Of a DNA stretch of 64,000 nt, positions 1-9,883 are shown piece after piece (within the stretch, counting starts at the first letter, position 1; every line of letters begins with the position of its first letter). The stretch spans positions 1,534,142 through 1,598,141 of the forward strand of contig NZ_WUBR01000001.1 in the NCBI RefSeq assembly GCF_009807005.1, in the 5' to 3' direction. The translations under genes were made by a program, and so were the position numbers. Below the pieces are notes generated by a model. That model ran no database searches. It was given only the letters and a program-made list of their open reading frames with translations, and was not told the DNA's origin. Source of the stretch: Aurantiacibacter rhizosphaerae (lineage in GTDB: Bacteria > Pseudomonadota > Alphaproteobacteria > Sphingomonadales > Sphingomonadaceae).

Positions 1-599
1 TCTGCCGGTTGCGCGGTATGCAGCATGGCCCGTTCTTCGCGCATCACCTCTGCCGCCGGGCGCGCTTCGCCCGCCAGCACCGATTTCAGCGCGCTGCGCA
101 GCGGGCCGTGGGCGGGCGCGTGGGAAAGGTGCAGGAACAGGGACAATCCGGCGTGACCGTCACACCATGCCAGCAGCGCCTGCCAGAACTCCTGCTCCAG
201 CCCCTTTGCCACCAATGGCTGTCCGCAAAAGCAGTTGGGATGCAGCCAGTTGCGCAGGTGGGGGATGGGGTGGCCGTAATAATCGCGGGTGCGCAATACG
301 GGCATCAAGCCGGCCAGCTGGCCATTGGCCTGCAGGGTCAGCAGGGTGACATCGCCGCGCCTATCCAGCGCGCGCAGCGATGGCAGCAGATACCAGCTTT
401 CGTAGAAAGGGTTCGGCTCCGCCGCGCATTGGGCCAGCGCATCCCACGCGGCAATCCGATCCCGCCCCTCGAACTCGCTCCAGTCATGCTCCTCCACCAC
501 GATGCGCGGCGCGGCGGCGCTGCCTGCCGATCTGGCAGAGCCTTCGCCTGTCGCGACAAGCCCTTGAAGGGGCAGGGAAAAGGGCAGGTCATGCGCCAA
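1..599 (-). CDS. GNAT/CelD-like acetyltransferase, C-terminus cut by window edge
   Basis: The open minus-strand frame reads through the left edge, so the C-terminal half is missing. Visible protein includes PNPFYESWYLLPSLRAL, LLTLQANGQLAGLMPV and HPIPHLRNWLHPNCFCGQPL, a pattern I associate with the CelD/BcsL-type acetyltransferase family (GNAT_acetyltr_6), often near polysaccharide genes. An in-frame stop lies at 609-611. The first possible start after it is a TTG at 597-599, with GGAGG about 13 bases upstream; GTG codons about 100 bases downstream are alternatives, so the exact start is uncertain. It reads toward the left edge, away from hppA. Substrate unknown; family assignment is from memory of the motif pattern. 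Confidence 0.6.
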   Translation of the reverse strand, partial: MAHDLPFSLPLQGLVATGEGSARSAGSAAAPRIVVEEHDWSEFEGRDRIAAWDALAQCAAEPNPFYESWYLLPSLRALDRRGDVTLLTLQANGQLAGLMPVLRTRDYYGHPIPHLRNWLHPNCFCGQPLVAKGLEQEFWQALLAWCDGHAGLSLFLHLSHAPAHGPLRSALKSVLAGEARPAAEVMREERAMLHTAQPA

Positions 600-696
600 G
601 GAAAAAGGTTAACCTCCGGGCCGGTGATACCATGGGGAACATGGCACTCTCCTAAGGCACGGGGCGAGAAGGAAGGCTTAAACACAAGGGTAAAGA

Positions 697-727
697 AAAC
701 CCTGCCCGGCACATGCCGAGCAGGGTA
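697..727 (-). terminator. Intrinsic terminator downstream of hppA
   Basis: A GC-rich hairpin (CCCTGC at 700-705 pairing with GCAGGG at 720-725, plus an inner CGGC/GCCG pairing) is followed on the minus strand by TTTTCTTT. It sits about 30 bases beyond the hppA stop and separates hppA from the acetyltransferase gene. Confidence 0.8.
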
Positions 728-755
728 ATTCTTCATTATCAAATGTTATCTGTTG

Positions 756-2921
756 CTAGACCGCCAGGGCAGCCAGCAACAGCAAGGCCACAATATTCGT
801 GATCTTGATCATGGGGTTAACGGCGGGACCTGCGGTATCCTTGTAAGGATCACCCACGGTATCGCCGGTAACCGCGGCGTGGTGGGCATCGCTGCCCTTG
901 CCGCCATGATTGCCGTCCTCGATATATTTCTTGGCATTATCCCATGCGCCGCCACCGGCCGTCATGGAAAGCGCCACGAACAGGCCGCCCACGATCACGC
1001 CCAGCAGCAATGCGCCCAGCGCCGCGAAGGCATTTTCCTGTCCCGCCACCAGGAAGATGACGAAATACACCACGATGGGGGCCAGCACCGGCAACAGCGA
1101 GGGAATGATCATTTCCTTGATCGCTGCCTTGGTAACAAGGTCCACCGTGCGGGCGTAATCGGGCTTTTCGGAGTAATCCATGATGCCCGGCTTTTCCTTG
1201 AACTGGGCACGCACGTCTTTCACCACATCGCCCGCAGCGCGGCCAACGGCAGTCATGCCCATGGCGGCGAACAGGTATGGCAGCAAGGCGCCCAGCAACA
1301 GGCCGACGATGACGTAGGGGTTCTCAAGCGAGAAATCGACGTCAGCCGCCGGGAACAGCTCCGCCAGATCGGTGGTGTAGGCAGCGAACAGCACGAGTGC
1401 CGCCAGCGCCGCCGAACCGATGGCATAGCCCTTCGTCACGGCCTTGGTGGTGTTGCCCACGGCATCCAGCGCATCGGTTTTCTCCCGAACGCTTTCATCC
1501 AGGCCCGCCATTTCGGCAATGCCGCCGGCATTGTCCGTTACCGGGCCATAGGCATCCAGCGCCACGACCATGCCCGCCAGCGCCAGCATCGCGGTGGCCG
1601 CATAGGCAATGCCCATCAGGCCCGCCAGCTGATAGCTGCCGATGATGCCCGCGATGATCGCAAGCGTTGGCAGGGCGGTGGATTCAAGGCTGATGGCCAG
1701 ACCCTGGATCACGTTGGTGCCGTGGCCCGTTTCAGAAGCCTTGGCGATGGAGCGGACCGGGCGGAAATTGGTGCCCGTGTAATACTCCGTGATCCAGATG
1801 ATGACGCCGGTCAGCACCAGGCCGATGACGGAGCACCAGAAAAGGTCCATCCCCGTAAACGGTGCCAGCGCCGAAGTGCCTTCCTCCGCCAGCGGAGCGC
1901 CCGGATCGACATTGCCCAGGTTCTCTCCACCGATCATGGCGTTCATATCGCCCAGCGCATATTGCGTGACGAGGTAGATCAGCGGCACGGCCAGCACGGC
2001 GGTGACGATGAAGCCCTTGTACATGGCACCCATCACATTCGTGCCGCTGCCCAGCCGCACGAAATAGGTGCCGATGATGCTGGTGACGATGCAGGCACCG
2101 CCGATCAGCAGGGGCAAGGCAACAAGGCCGGAGAACACAACCGCCGTCGTGCTGCCCGAAAGCAGCAGCAGCGTCAGCACCATGGTGGCGCCCACTGTCA
2201 CGACGTAAGTCTCGAACAGATCGGCGGCCATGCCGGCGCAGTCGCCCACATTGTCACCCACATTGTCCGCGATCACGGCGGGGTTGCGGGGGTCATCCTC
2301 TGGAATGCCCGCTTCCACCTTGCCGACAAGGTCTGCACCCACGTCTGCTGCCTTGGTGAAGATACCGCCGCCCAGACGCGCAAAGATGGAGATGAGCGAG
2401 GCACCGAAGGCCAGCGCCACCAGTGCATCCACGATCTCGCGCCGCTCTGCAGCTTCTGCCAGCGACAGGCCGACCACATTGGTCAGCACCCAATAGAACA
2501 CCGCGATGGCCAGCAGGGCGAGGCCCGCCACCAGCATGCCGGTGATGGCACCGGCGCGGAAGGCCAGCGTCAGGCCTTCCTGCAGGCCCTTCATCGCAGC
2601 AGCAGCAGTGCGCAAGTTGGATTTCACCGAGATATTCATGCCGATGAAGCCCGCGACGCCTGAAAGGATCGCACCGATGGCAAATCCGACCGCGCTGAGC
2701 GGCCCGAGGAACAGGAGAACAAGGGCAGCCACCACGACGCCGACAATGGCGATGGTGGTGTATTGCCGCTTCAGATAGGCTTGCGCGCCCTCCTGAATGG
2801 CTCCTGCGATTTCCTGCATTTTTTCGTTGCCGGGATCGGCGCCGAGAACCTGGCGACTGGTGATAAAGCCATAAACGATGGCCAGCAGTCCCAGGACAAT
2901 AGCGATAAGTATAAGGTCCAT
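756..2921 (-). CDS. hppA: K+-independent proton-translocating pyrophosphatase
   Basis: A 721-residue integral membrane protein of about 16 helices that couples PPi hydrolysis to H+ export across the inner membrane. The substrate motif DVGADLVGK is at residues 193-201 and the Asp-rich DNVGDNVGD at 219-227. The potassium-determining motif reads [10 protein letters not shown] with Lys493 and Thr496, the signature of the K+-insensitive subfamily (K+-dependent enzymes carry Ala at the Lys position). Length matches bacterial homologues. Start: ATG with the hydrophobic N-terminus [18 protein letters not shown]. It is monocistronic, with a terminator just downstream and thiL 150 bases upstream on the same strand. 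Confidence 0.97.
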   Translation of the reverse strand: MDLILIAIVLGLLAIVYGFITSRQVLGADPGNEKMQEIAGAIQEGAQAYLKRQYTTIAIVGVVVAALVLLFLGPLSAVGFAIGAILSGVAGFIGMNISVKSNLRTAAAAMKGLQEGLTLAFRAGAITGMLVAGLALLAIAVFYWVLTNVVGLSLAEAAERREIVDALVALAFGASLISIFARLGGGIFTKAADVGADLVGKVEAGIPEDDPRNPAVIADNVGDNVGDCAGMAADLFETYVVTVGATMVLTLLLLSGSTTAVVFSGLVALPLLIGGACIVTSIIGTYFVRLGSGTNVMGAMYKGFIVTAVLAVPLIYLVTQYALGDMNAMIGGENLGNVDPGAPLAEEGTSALAPFTGMDLFWCSVIGLVLTGVIIWITEYYTGTNFRPVRSIAKASETGHGTNVIQGLAISLESTALPTLAIIAGIIGSYQLAGLMGIAYAATAMLALAGMVVALDAYGPVTDNAGGIAEMAGLDESVREKTDALDAVGNTTKAVTKGYAIGSAALAALVLFAAYTTDLAELFPAADVDFSLENPYVIVGLLLGALLPYLFAAMGMTAVGRAAGDVVKDVRAQFKEKPGIMDYSEKPDYARTVDLVTKAAIKEMIIPSLLPVLAPIVVYFVIFLVAGQENAFAALGALLLGVIVGGLFVALSMTAGGGAWDNAKKYIEDGNHGGKGSDAHHAAVTGDTVGDPYKDTAGPAVNPMIKITNIVALLLLAALAV

Positions 2922-3071
2922 GACCAGCTATTCCCCTCTTCCCAATTTGAACGGCCCGGTCATCCGGGTCCGCATAGGGCATAGGGCTAACACAAAGAGG
3001 GCCATTCACAAGCGTGAAAGCAGTTTTACCCCCGCACATGGCTGGAGCCCACTAATGGCGCGGATCAGCGG

Positions 3072-3953
3072 CTATTGATGGGTGTAGCCAAGGCCCTGAG
3101 CATTGGTGACGGCCTCTCCATCAACAAAGAGCGGAGCAAAGCCTCGCGGCTCCACCGTGCCGATTGGCACCGCCTTCACCGGGCATGCCGCCCCTGCGGG
3201 GAGGGTGAACAGCAGTTCGTAATCATCGCCCCAGCCAAGGCATTCCATGCGCCGCGCCGGATCGGCCACCGGGCAGGTGGCGGTATCGATGGCGATGCTC
3301 ACTTCGCTTGTCTCTGCCATGCGGTAGGCATCCAACAACAAACCGTCCGACACATCCATCATCGCGGTAACATGCGGGGCCAGCGCCTCTCCCTCTGCCA
3401 CGCGGGCCAGTGGGCGGGCGTAGGCGGCATGGTCTGCCCCGGTGCCATCGCGCAATGCCTCAAAACCCAGCATGGCCGCGCCAATCGTGCCGGTGACGAA
3501 CAGCGCATCACCGATTTGCGCGCCGGATCGTGACGGCACGGGCGTGTGCGAAGCGCGGCCAATCGCGGTTAGGCCAAGCGTGCGCCTTGCTCCATCGCCC
3601 TTACCGCTGCCGACAGTATCACCGCCCAGCAGGCCGGTGCCGTAATGGCGCAAAACCTCGTGCAGCCCGTGAAGGAAGCTTTCATCGCCATCGCCCAGCG
3701 TGTGGCCCAGCAGCACGCCGATTGGCGCTGCGCCCTTCGCGGCCAGGTCTGATAGATTGGTGGCGACCAGCTTCCACGCCACGTCGGCCATGTCCTGATC
3801 GGGCAGGTAGTGCACGCCTTCGATCATCGCATCATGCGTGATGACCAGCGTCTCACCGCCGATTTCCAGCACGGCTGCATCATCGTTCAGTCCGCGCGCG
3901 CCGGGGTGGAGGGGGAGGGCGCGCAGTGCGGCGATGAAATCGGCTTCGTTCAT
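3072..3953 (-). CDS. thiL: Thiamine-monophosphate kinase
   Basis: ThiL phosphorylates thiamine monophosphate to the cofactor thiamine pyrophosphate using ATP. The 293-residue protein has the AIRS/PurM-like fold motifs: LNDDAAVL near the N-terminus, THDAMIEGVHY, NLSDLAAKGAAP, the Gly-rich GGDTV and MDVSDGLLLDA. Start chosen at the ATG giving MNEADFIAALRALPLHPGARGLNDDAA; a longer frame upstream runs into nusB and lacks conserved character. It lies 25 bases downstream of nusB, the common alphaproteobacterial nusB-thiL order, and is probably cotranscribed with it. Confidence 0.95.
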   Translation of the reverse strand: MNEADFIAALRALPLHPGARGLNDDAAVLEIGGETLVITHDAMIEGVHYLPDQDMADVAWKLVATNLSDLAAKGAAPIGVLLGHTLGDGDESFLHGLHEVLRHYGTGLLGGDTVGSGKGDGARRTLGLTAIGRASHTPVPSRSGAQIGDALFVTGTIGAAMLGFEALRDGTGADHAAYARPLARVAEGEALAPHVTAMMDVSDGLLLDAYRMAETSEVSIAIDTATCPVADPARRMECLGWGDDYELLFTLPAGAACPVKAVPIGTVEPRGFAPLFVDGEAVTNAQGLGYTHQ

Positions 3954-3978
3954 GTGCCCCCCGTCCCGAATGACTGCC

Positions 3979-4443
3979 CTAGGGGCGCACCTGCCGGGCC
4001 ACCGCATCCAGAATGCCGTTGACGAATTTCGCTTCCCTCGCATCGAAAAAGGCGTGGGCAACGTCCACATATTCGGAAATGGCGCTGGCCTTTGGCACGT
4101 CCACACGCGCCATCAACTCATAGGTGCCGCAGCGCAGGATTTGCAGCATGGTCTTGTCCAGCCGGGCCAGCGTCCAGCCATCGGCCAGCTTTTCCGTCAG
4201 CACGGCGTCCACTTCATCAAGCCGCGCAATCACGCCCGCCACGATATCGTCGAAGAAAGGCACTTCGGCCTCTTCATACTGATCGTCCTCGATCTCTGCG
4301 CCAAGGCGGTGCTGGTGAAATTCATTCAGCAGCTTTGCCGTCGGCGTTTTTTCCATGTGACGCTGGTACAGCGCCTGCACGGCGGCCAGCCGCGCGGCGG
4401 AACGGGCGCGGGACCGCGCCGAGGGTTGGTTGGGGGTGTTCAT
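3979..4443 (-). CDS. nusB: Transcription antitermination factor NusB
   Basis: NusB with NusE (ribosomal protein S10) binds boxA RNA and promotes antitermination in rRNA operons. The 154-residue all-helical protein shows the usual motifs: ARLAAVQALYQ near the N-terminus, LDKTMLQILRCGTYELM, and a C-terminal ISEYVDVAHAFFDAREAKFVNGILDAVAR. Its ATG overlaps the hisD stop by one base (TAATG), so it is probably translated from the hisG-hisD-nusB-thiL transcript. Confidence 0.96.
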   Translation of the reverse strand: MNTPNQPSARSRARSAARLAAVQALYQRHMEKTPTAKLLNEFHQHRLGAEIEDDQYEEAEVPFFDDIVAGVIARLDEVDAVLTEKLADGWTLARLDKTMLQILRCGTYELMARVDVPKASAISEYVDVAHAFFDAREAKFVNGILDAVARQVRP

Positions 4444-5735
4444 TACAGTCGTACCTTTACGCTGCGCGCGTGGGCGGGCAGTCCTTCGATCTCGGCCAGC
4501 GCCACGGCAGCGGGGCCGATTTCGCCCAGTGCCTTCTCATCCAGCGAAATGAAGCTGGTGCGTTTCATGAAATCCAGCACGGACAGGCCGCTGGAAAAGC
4601 GTGCGCGGCGCCCGGTGGGCAGCACGTGGTTGGGCCCGGCAACATAGTCGCCAATGGCTTCTGGGGTATGGCGGCCCAGGAACACGCTGCCTGCGTGGCG
4701 GATCTTGGCGAACATGGCCTCCGGCTCGTCAATGGCCAGCAGCACGTGCTCTGCGGCAAGGCGATCGGCAAGGGCAGGAGCTTCTGCCATCAGATCCTCC
4801 ACCACGATCACCACGCCGTTGTTCTCCCAGCTTTCGCGGGCAACCATCTTGGTGCTGAGCTGTGCCAGCAGCACGTCCACGGCATCTTCTACCGCGGCGG
4901 CATAATTGGCATCGTCTGTGATGAGGATGGACTGGCTGGAGGGATCGTGCTCCGACTGGCTCAGCAGGTCTGCCGCGATCCAGTCCGGATCGTTCTTCTC
5001 ATCCGCGATCACCAGAATTTCGCTGGGTCCGGCCACCATGTCTATGCCCACCACGCCGTAAAGCTGGCGCTTGGCCTCTGCCACCCAGGCATTGCCGGGG
5101 CCGGTGATTACGTCCACCGGTTGAATGCGCCGCGTGCCATAGGCCAGCGCGGCGATCGCCTGCGCGCCGCCGATGCGCCACATCTCGTCCACCCCGCAAA
5201 CATGCGCGGCGGCCAGCACCAGATCATTCATCTGGCCGTGGGGTGTGGGCGTCGTCACCACCAGGCGATCCACGCCTGCAACCTTGGCAGGGATGGCGTT
5301 CATCAGCAGGCTGGATGGGTATGCCGCACGGCCACCGGGCACATAGAGGCCTGCCGCCTCAACCGCATTCCACCGCGCACCAAGGCGCACGTTCGTCTCG
5401 TCGCGGTAATCGCGATCCTGCGGCAGCTGCCCTTCGTGATAGGTGCGGATACGCTGGGCCGCCATGTCCAGCGCCTCCCGCACGTCGGGCATCAGCATGT
5501 CATAGGCGATCTTGCACTGATCCCTGCCGATCCGCCAGCTGGAGACATCGGCCGTCAGCGCGTGCTTGTCATACCGCATGGAGAAATCGATCAGGGCATC
5601 GTCGCCCTTCTGCCGGACCTGCGCGATGATGCCGCGCACATCGCTGGCCACATCGGCATCGCTTTCGCGCCGATCGTTCACGATGCGGGTGAACTGCGTT
5701 TCGAACGTGTCGCTATTGGCTGTAAGGCGGCGCAT
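4443..5735 (-). CDS. hisD: Histidinol dehydrogenase
   Basis: HisD catalyses the last two steps of histidine biosynthesis, L-histidinol to L-histidine with 2 NAD+. The 430-residue protein contains the zinc/substrate region SQSEHDPSSQ, the catalytic Glu-His pair in RLAAEHVLL, the signature GPGNAWVAEAKRQLYGVVGIDMVAGPSE (shown by its ends), and the C-terminal FSSGLSVLDFMKRTS. Start set at [15 protein letters not shown] because its ATG abuts the hisG stop (TGATG, one base shared); a slightly longer version starting eight residues earlier would overlap hisG more. Confidence 0.97.
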   Translation of the reverse strand: MRRLTANSDTFETQFTRIVNDRRESDADVASDVRGIIAQVRQKGDDALIDFSMRYDKHALTADVSSWRIGRDQCKIAYDMLMPDVREALDMAAQRIRTYHEGQLPQDRDYRDETNVRLGARWNAVEAAGLYVPGGRAAYPSSLLMNAIPAKVAGVDRLVVTTPTPHGQMNDLVLAAAHVCGVDEMWRIGGAQAIAALAYGTRRIQPVDVITGPGNAWVAEAKRQLYGVVGIDMVAGPSEILVIADEKNDPDWIAADLLSQSEHDPSSQSILITDDANYAAAVEDAVDVLLAQLSTKMVARESWENNGVVIVVEDLMAEAPALADRLAAEHVLLAIDEPEAMFAKIRHAGSVFLGRHTPEAIGDYVAGPNHVLPTGRRARFSSGLSVLDFMKRTSFISLDEKALGEIGPAAVALAEIEGLPAHARSVKVRL

Positions 5736-6415
5736 CAGGCGGCCTTGCTTTCGGTGCACTTGCGGAACCGTTCAACCAGGGCAGACACGCGCGGATCGGT
5801 TTTCCACGCGGCGCGGTTCACGATCAGGCGCGCGCTGACCTGCATAATCACGTCTTTCTCCACCAGTCCATTGGATTTCAACGTGCCACCGGTGGACACC
5901 AGATCCACGATCCGGCCCGCCAGCCCGCTGGAAGGGGCAAGTTCCATCGCGCCGTTCAGCTTGATGCATTCCGCCTGGATGCCCTGCGCCTCGAAATAAC
6001 GGCTGGTGATGTTGGGGTACTTGGTCGCCACGCGCAGGTGGCTGGCGTTGCCGTATTTATATTCCACCGGTTCCTTCGGCTCTGCGGTGGAAAGGCGGCA
6101 GGCACCGATGCCAAGATCGACGGGCGCGTAAAGCTGCGAATAATCGAATTCCTCGATCACGTCGGACCCCACGATGCCCACCTGCGCCGCGCCAAATGCC
6201 ACGAAGGTGGCCACATCGAAGGCGCGCACGCGCAGGATGCGCATGGTGCCCGTCTCGTCCGCGAAGCTGAGAGAGCGATCGAGCTTGTCGTGAAAGGCGC
6301 TTTCCGGCACCACGCCAGCCTCCGCCATTACGGGCAGCGCCTCATCCAGGATGCGCCCCTTGGGCAGGGCGAAAATCAGCGGTCCAAACCGCGTATCGTC
6401 GGAACTGGTGGTCAT
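5735..6415 (-). CDS. hisG: ATP phosphoribosyltransferase, short form
   Basis: HisG condenses ATP with PRPP, the first step of histidine biosynthesis. The 226-residue protein has the N-terminal [15 protein letters not shown] and the PRPP-binding [23 protein letters not shown] region, then ends without the roughly 75-residue C-terminal regulatory domain of long-form HisG. Short-form enzymes need the HisZ regulatory subunit, which is not in this window. Start is the ATG of [15 protein letters not shown]; an upstream in-frame start would add twelve poorly conserved residues. It heads the hisG-hisD-nusB-thiL run and is divergent from the next gene. Confidence 0.95.
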   Translation of the reverse strand: MTTSSDDTRFGPLIFALPKGRILDEALPVMAEAGVVPESAFHDKLDRSLSFADETGTMRILRVRAFDVATFVAFGAAQVGIVGSDVIEEFDYSQLYAPVDLGIGACRLSTAEPKEPVEYKYGNASHLRVATKYPNITSRYFEAQGIQAECIKLNGAMELAPSSGLAGRIVDLVSTGGTLKSNGLVEKDVIMQVSARLIVNRAAWKTDPRVSALVERFRKCTESKAA

Positions 6416-6456
6416 GGCGCGCGATGTAGGGGCACAAGGCAAAAAGGGCAATGCGA

Positions 6457-7539
6457 ATGGCAGGCGAAAACGAAACCGGCAATGTGATGGAAATCGCCAG
6501 TGTTGCAGAAGCCATCGAATGGCAGGCGCAGCACATGGAACGGGCAGGCTCTCCCAACAACGCCCGCATCCTGCGCGCCCTGCTGGCGGTGATGGAAACG
6601 CAGACCGCCACCGGGCGCCGCATCGCCAATTGGCAGGGGCTGACGCTGGAAGACGCGATGCCGTTGCGTGTGGCGGGCGGGTTTCACTACCTGCTGCTGA
6701 CGGGCGAGGAAGAACGGCTGGGCGATATCTACCGCGGTTTCATCACCGATCAGGCGCAGATCGATGCGCTGGTGGTGGAGATTGCGGAGCGACACGATCA
6801 CACGCTGCTGCCGTGGCTGGACGGTCCGCCGCAAACGAATGAGGCCGGGCGCAGCGCCAGCGTGATGGCCGCGCTCCTCTGGCTGTCGGGCAAACTCGGC
6901 CCGCAATTCGAACTGACCGAAATCGGCGCAAGCGCCGGCGTGAACACGATGATGGGGCGGTTCTTCTATGATCTTGGCGGCACGAAGGCGGGGCCGAGCC
7001 TGTCCTCCATCACGATCAAGCCCGATTGGCGCGGCGATGCGCCGCCGCAGAACGCGGTGGAGATCGTGGGCATCAAGGGCTGCGATATTTCACCCATAGA
7101 CCTGGCGGACGAAGCCCAGGCGATCCGTCTGAAAAGCTACATCTGGCCCGACGCCACGGATCGGCTGGCGCGCATGGACGCGGCCATCGCCATGGTAGAG
7201 CGCGCTGCGCCGGACCTTGTGAAGATGGATGCGGGCGATTTCGTGGAAGAACGGCTTGCCGCCCCGCAGGATGATGGCGTGACCCGCGCCCTGTTCCACA
7301 CCGTAATGTGGCAATACATGCCGCAAATCACGCGGGACCGGATTACAGAAGCGATGGAAGCGGCGGCCGCGAAAGCCACGGCGGACAAGCCGCTGGCGTG
7401 GATTCGCCTGGAAACCAACCGCAAGACTTTCAAGCACGAGCTGAGCGTGAAATACTGGCCCGGCGGCGGCGAGGAATGGCAATTGCTGGCAGAGGCGCAC
7501 CCGCACGGAGCGTGGGTGGAATGGCTGGGTGAGGGTTAG
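6457..7539 (+). CDS. DUF2332 family protein
   Basis: The 360-residue cytosolic protein of unknown function matches my memory of the DUF2332 family: an N-terminal helical part ([26 protein letters not shown]), a Gly-rich SAM-binding-like stretch [12 protein letters not shown] after WLSGKLGP, the MDAGDF motif and VMWQYMP. The ELxEIGASAGLN pattern suggests a methyltransferase-like fold, but no activity is established. Start at MAGENETG is favoured because the upstream AAGGG is about 8 bases away; an ATG six bases earlier would be only 2 bases from it. Its stop overlaps the stop of the convergent hydrolase. Confidence 0.85.
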   Translation: MAGENETGNVMEIASVAEAIEWQAQHMERAGSPNNARILRALLAVMETQTATGRRIANWQGLTLEDAMPLRVAGGFHYLLLTGEEERLGDIYRGFITDQAQIDALVVEIAERHDHTLLPWLDGPPQTNEAGRSASVMAALLWLSGKLGPQFELTEIGASAGVNTMMGRFFYDLGGTKAGPSLSSITIKPDWRGDAPPQNAVEIVGIKGCDISPIDLADEAQAIRLKSYIWPDATDRLARMDAAIAMVERAAPDLVKMDAGDFVEERLAAPQDDGVTRALFHTVMWQYMPQITRDRITEAMEAAAAKATADKPLAWIRLETNRKTFKHELSVKYWPGGGEEWQLLAEAHPHGAWVEWLGEG

Positions 7540-8435
7540 GCCGTCCGTTCCAGGAATCGGTCCAGCGCTTCATTCACCGCCGCCGGTGCTTCCCACGGCA
7601 CGAAATGGCCGCTGTCCGCAATCCGCTCGATCGTCAGGTCGCTCACGACGTCGTCCAGCCCCTCGACATTGCCGGGCCGCAGCGCCTCGTCATTCATGCC
7701 CCACACCACCAGCGTGGGGATCTCGATCTTGGGCACGGGAGGCGGGCTGTATTCCGGCGGCAGGCCGTAGGGATCGTCCACGGACGGCACGGAGACGGCG
7801 CTGGCGCGATACCAGTTCAGCATGGCAAAGGAGTTTTCCGGATTGCGCCACTGCTGCATCAGCAGGCCAAGCTCCGCCGGATCGTAGGGCGGGCGGTTTT
7901 CCCAGGTTAGCGCGGTCTGCATCAGGCCTGCCAGCCCGTGTTCGCGCACGGTATCGTCATGCGCGGGATCGCGGAACACGCGCATATACTGGCTGGCGGC
8001 GCGCTGATCCGGGTCCGTCAGCAGCAGGCGCTGATAGATCACGGGATGCGGCGCATTGGCGATCACCGCGCGGGTGACGTGGCCGCTGGCCTGACCGAAG
8101 GCCGCTACCAGCCACGCGATCGCGCCGCCCCAGTCGTGGCCCAGGATCGTGTAGCTGGACACACCCAACGCCTCCGCCAATCCGGCGATGTCCTGCACCA
8201 GCGCAATCGTCTCGTAGTGCTCCGCGCCTTGGGGCCGCGAGGAATTGCCATAGCCGCGCTGATCGGGCGCGATGCAGCGGTATCGATCCGACAGGTGCTC
8301 TATCTGGTGCCGCCACGTGCGGTGGTTTTCGGGGAAGCCGTGGAGGAATATCAGCGCCGGTGCATCGCGCGGGCCGGTGTCCCACACGTCCAGCTCTATA
8401 CCATTGGCCAGCTTCACACGGGTCAGATCGCTCAT
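7536..8435 (-). CDS. Alpha/beta hydrolase, epoxide-hydrolase-like
   Basis: The 299-residue protein has HGFPE (32-36) for the oxyanion site, DQRGYGNSSRP, the nucleophile elbow GHDWGGAIAW with Asp101, an acid in WGMNDEALRP and the general-base His in DSGHFVPWEAP. An Asp nucleophile with HGFPE is typical of epoxide hydrolases and haloacid/haloalkane-dehalogenase-like enzymes rather than esterases. Substrate cannot be told. Start MSDLTRVKLANGIEL lies one base after the stop of the FKBP gene, so the two are surely coupled. Confidence 0.88.
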   Translation of the reverse strand: MSDLTRVKLANGIELDVWDTGPRDAPALIFLHGFPENHRTWRHQIEHLSDRYRCIAPDQRGYGNSSRPQGAEHYETIALVQDIAGLAEALGVSSYTILGHDWGGAIAWLVAAFGQASGHVTRAVIANAPHPVIYQRLLLTDPDQRAASQYMRVFRDPAHDDTVREHGLAGLMQTALTWENRPPYDPAELGLLMQQWRNPENSFAMLNWYRASAVSVPSVDDPYGLPPEYSPPPVPKIEIPTLVVWGMNDEALRPGNVEGLDDVVSDLTIERIADSGHFVPWEAPAAVNEALDRFLERTA

Positions 8436-8436
8436 A

Positions 8437-8934
8437 TCAAACGCCCTTGCTGGGGATGCCGACCAGTTCGATGGTGAAGAACAGGGTCGCGCCACCGGGG
8501 ATGGGGCCACGGCCTTGCAGACCGTAGGCCAGCTCTGCCGGGATGGCGATTTCGGCGGTGTCGCCCACGCCCATATATGGGATGGCGATCTGCCAGCCGC
8601 GCACCAGATTGCCGAGCGGGAATTCTATCGGTGCAGCATCCTCATTGCTGTCGAACACGTCGCCATCGGTGAAGCTGCCGATGTAGTTCACCTGCACCAC
8701 GTCGCGCACAGTGGGCGCGGGGCCGGTGCCATCGCCCGCCGTGCGGCGAAACTTCACGCCGCCATCCAGCGTCGCCCAGCCATCGGCAGGGGTGAGCGAG
8801 TGCAGCGCGGATTGCTGCATATTGTGCCAGGCGAGGCTGCCGGGAGCACCGGGTGCAGGCTCAGCAGGAATATCCTGCGCGGCCGCGGGCACGGCGAGGG
8901 AAAGGGCGAGGGCGGGGAGAAGAATCTTGATCAT
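8437..8934 (-). CDS. Exported FKBP-type peptidyl-prolyl isomerase
   Basis: A 165-residue protein with a signal peptide (MIKILLPALALSLAVPAAAQ, probable cleavage after AAA) followed by a single FKBP domain: VQVNYIGSFTDGDVFDSN, FPLGNLVRGWQIAIPYMGVGDTAEIAIPAELAYG and a final LFFTIELVGI. It should act as a periplasmic prolyl isomerase/chaperone. The linker between signal and domain is about 50 residues. It precedes the epoxide-hydrolase-like gene with a one-base gap. Confidence 0.93.
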   Translation of the reverse strand: MIKILLPALALSLAVPAAAQDIPAEPAPGAPGSLAWHNMQQSALHSLTPADGWATLDGGVKFRRTAGDGTGPAPTVRDVVQVNYIGSFTDGDVFDSNEDAAPIEFPLGNLVRGWQIAIPYMGVGDTAEIAIPAELAYGLQGRGPIPGGATLFFTIELVGIPSKGV

Positions 8935-8980
8935 GGCAATGCGATAGCGTGGGCAATGCCATTCGTCATCATCCTAAGCG

Positions 8981-9868
8981 CTAGGGATAGCTGACCGTCT
9001 TGGGTGCACCATCTGGCAGGGGGATAAATTCCGCGTCATCGCCCGGCACGGTGCCGAAGCGCCCCTCGCGCCAGTCTTCCTTGGCCTGTTCGATCCGCTC
9101 CCTGTCGGAGCTTACGAAATTCCACCAGACGTGCCGCTTGGTTGAGAAGGCTTCCCCGCCCAGCAGCATGACGCGCGCGCCATAGCGACTGGCCAGCGTC
9201 ATGGCGTCACCCGGTTTCAGCACCACGAGATCATAAAGCTGGAGCGGCGTGCCATCGATTGTCGCATCGCCGCCCACCAGCATCACCGCGCGCTCGTCCG
9301 CCTCTGCATCGATGGGGATGGAGCCGCCTTCCTGCAGCAGGATTTCGGCATAGATCGTTTCGGCGTGGCAGGTGGTGGCGGCGCGCTCGCCCCACAGCTC
9401 ACCCATGATGACCTGCGCGCGTGCGCCGTCTCCGTCGATCCACGGCAGATCGGCTACCGCCTCGAACGCAGGGTCAATCTCTTCCTGGCCGTCGGGCAGC
9501 GCCAGCCATGTCTGCATACCATAAAGGGACGGGCCTTTCGCCCGCTCGCCCTGCGGGCTGCGCTCGGAATGGGCGATGCCGCTGCCGGCGGTCATCAGAT
9601 TGACCGTGCCGGGATGGATGGTGGAAAAGGTGCCGAGCGTGTCGCGGTGCTCTATCGCGCCGTCGAACAGCCAGGTGACGGTGGAGAGGTTGATATGCGG
9701 ATGCGGGCGCACATCCATGCCGCCGCCCAGATCAAGCTGCGCGGGGCCGAACTGGTCCACGAACACGAAGGGGCCGACCATGCGGCACTCCTTCGATGGC
9801 ACCGCGCGGCGCACGGTAAAATCGCCGAGATCGTGGCTGACGGGCGTGACGGTCTTGAGAATGCTCAT
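8981..9868 (-). CDS. Pirin family protein
   Basis: The 295-residue bicupin has the pirin metal-site signature RPHPHINLSTVTWLFDG with paired histidines and the second histidine/Glu region HRDTLG...GSGIAHSER. Pirins are Fe-binding cupins; some bacterial members have quercetinase activity, others act as redox-sensing regulators. C-terminal pirin_C domain follows (IPIDAEADERAVMLVGG). Probably transcribed with the GST upstream (15-base gap). Confidence 0.93.
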   Translation of the reverse strand: MSILKTVTPVSHDLGDFTVRRAVPSKECRMVGPFVFVDQFGPAQLDLGGGMDVRPHPHINLSTVTWLFDGAIEHRDTLGTFSTIHPGTVNLMTAGSGIAHSERSPQGERAKGPSLYGMQTWLALPDGQEEIDPAFEAVADLPWIDGDGARAQVIMGELWGERAATTCHAETIYAEILLQEGGSIPIDAEADERAVMLVGGDATIDGTPLQLYDLVVLKPGDAMTLASRYGARVMLLGGEAFSTKRHVWWNFVSSDRERIEQAKEDWREGRFGTVPGDDAEFIPLPDGAPKTVSYP

Positions 9869-9883
9869 ACCGTCAAAATGCGC

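Noticed and set aside
753..2663. Long plus-strand open frame of 636 codons
   Set aside because: Entirely antisense to hppA; His/Gln/Arg-rich shadow translation caused by GC-rich codon use.
4092..5999. Long plus-strand open frame of 635 codons
   Set aside because: Antisense to nusB, hisD and hisG, with no recognisable domain.
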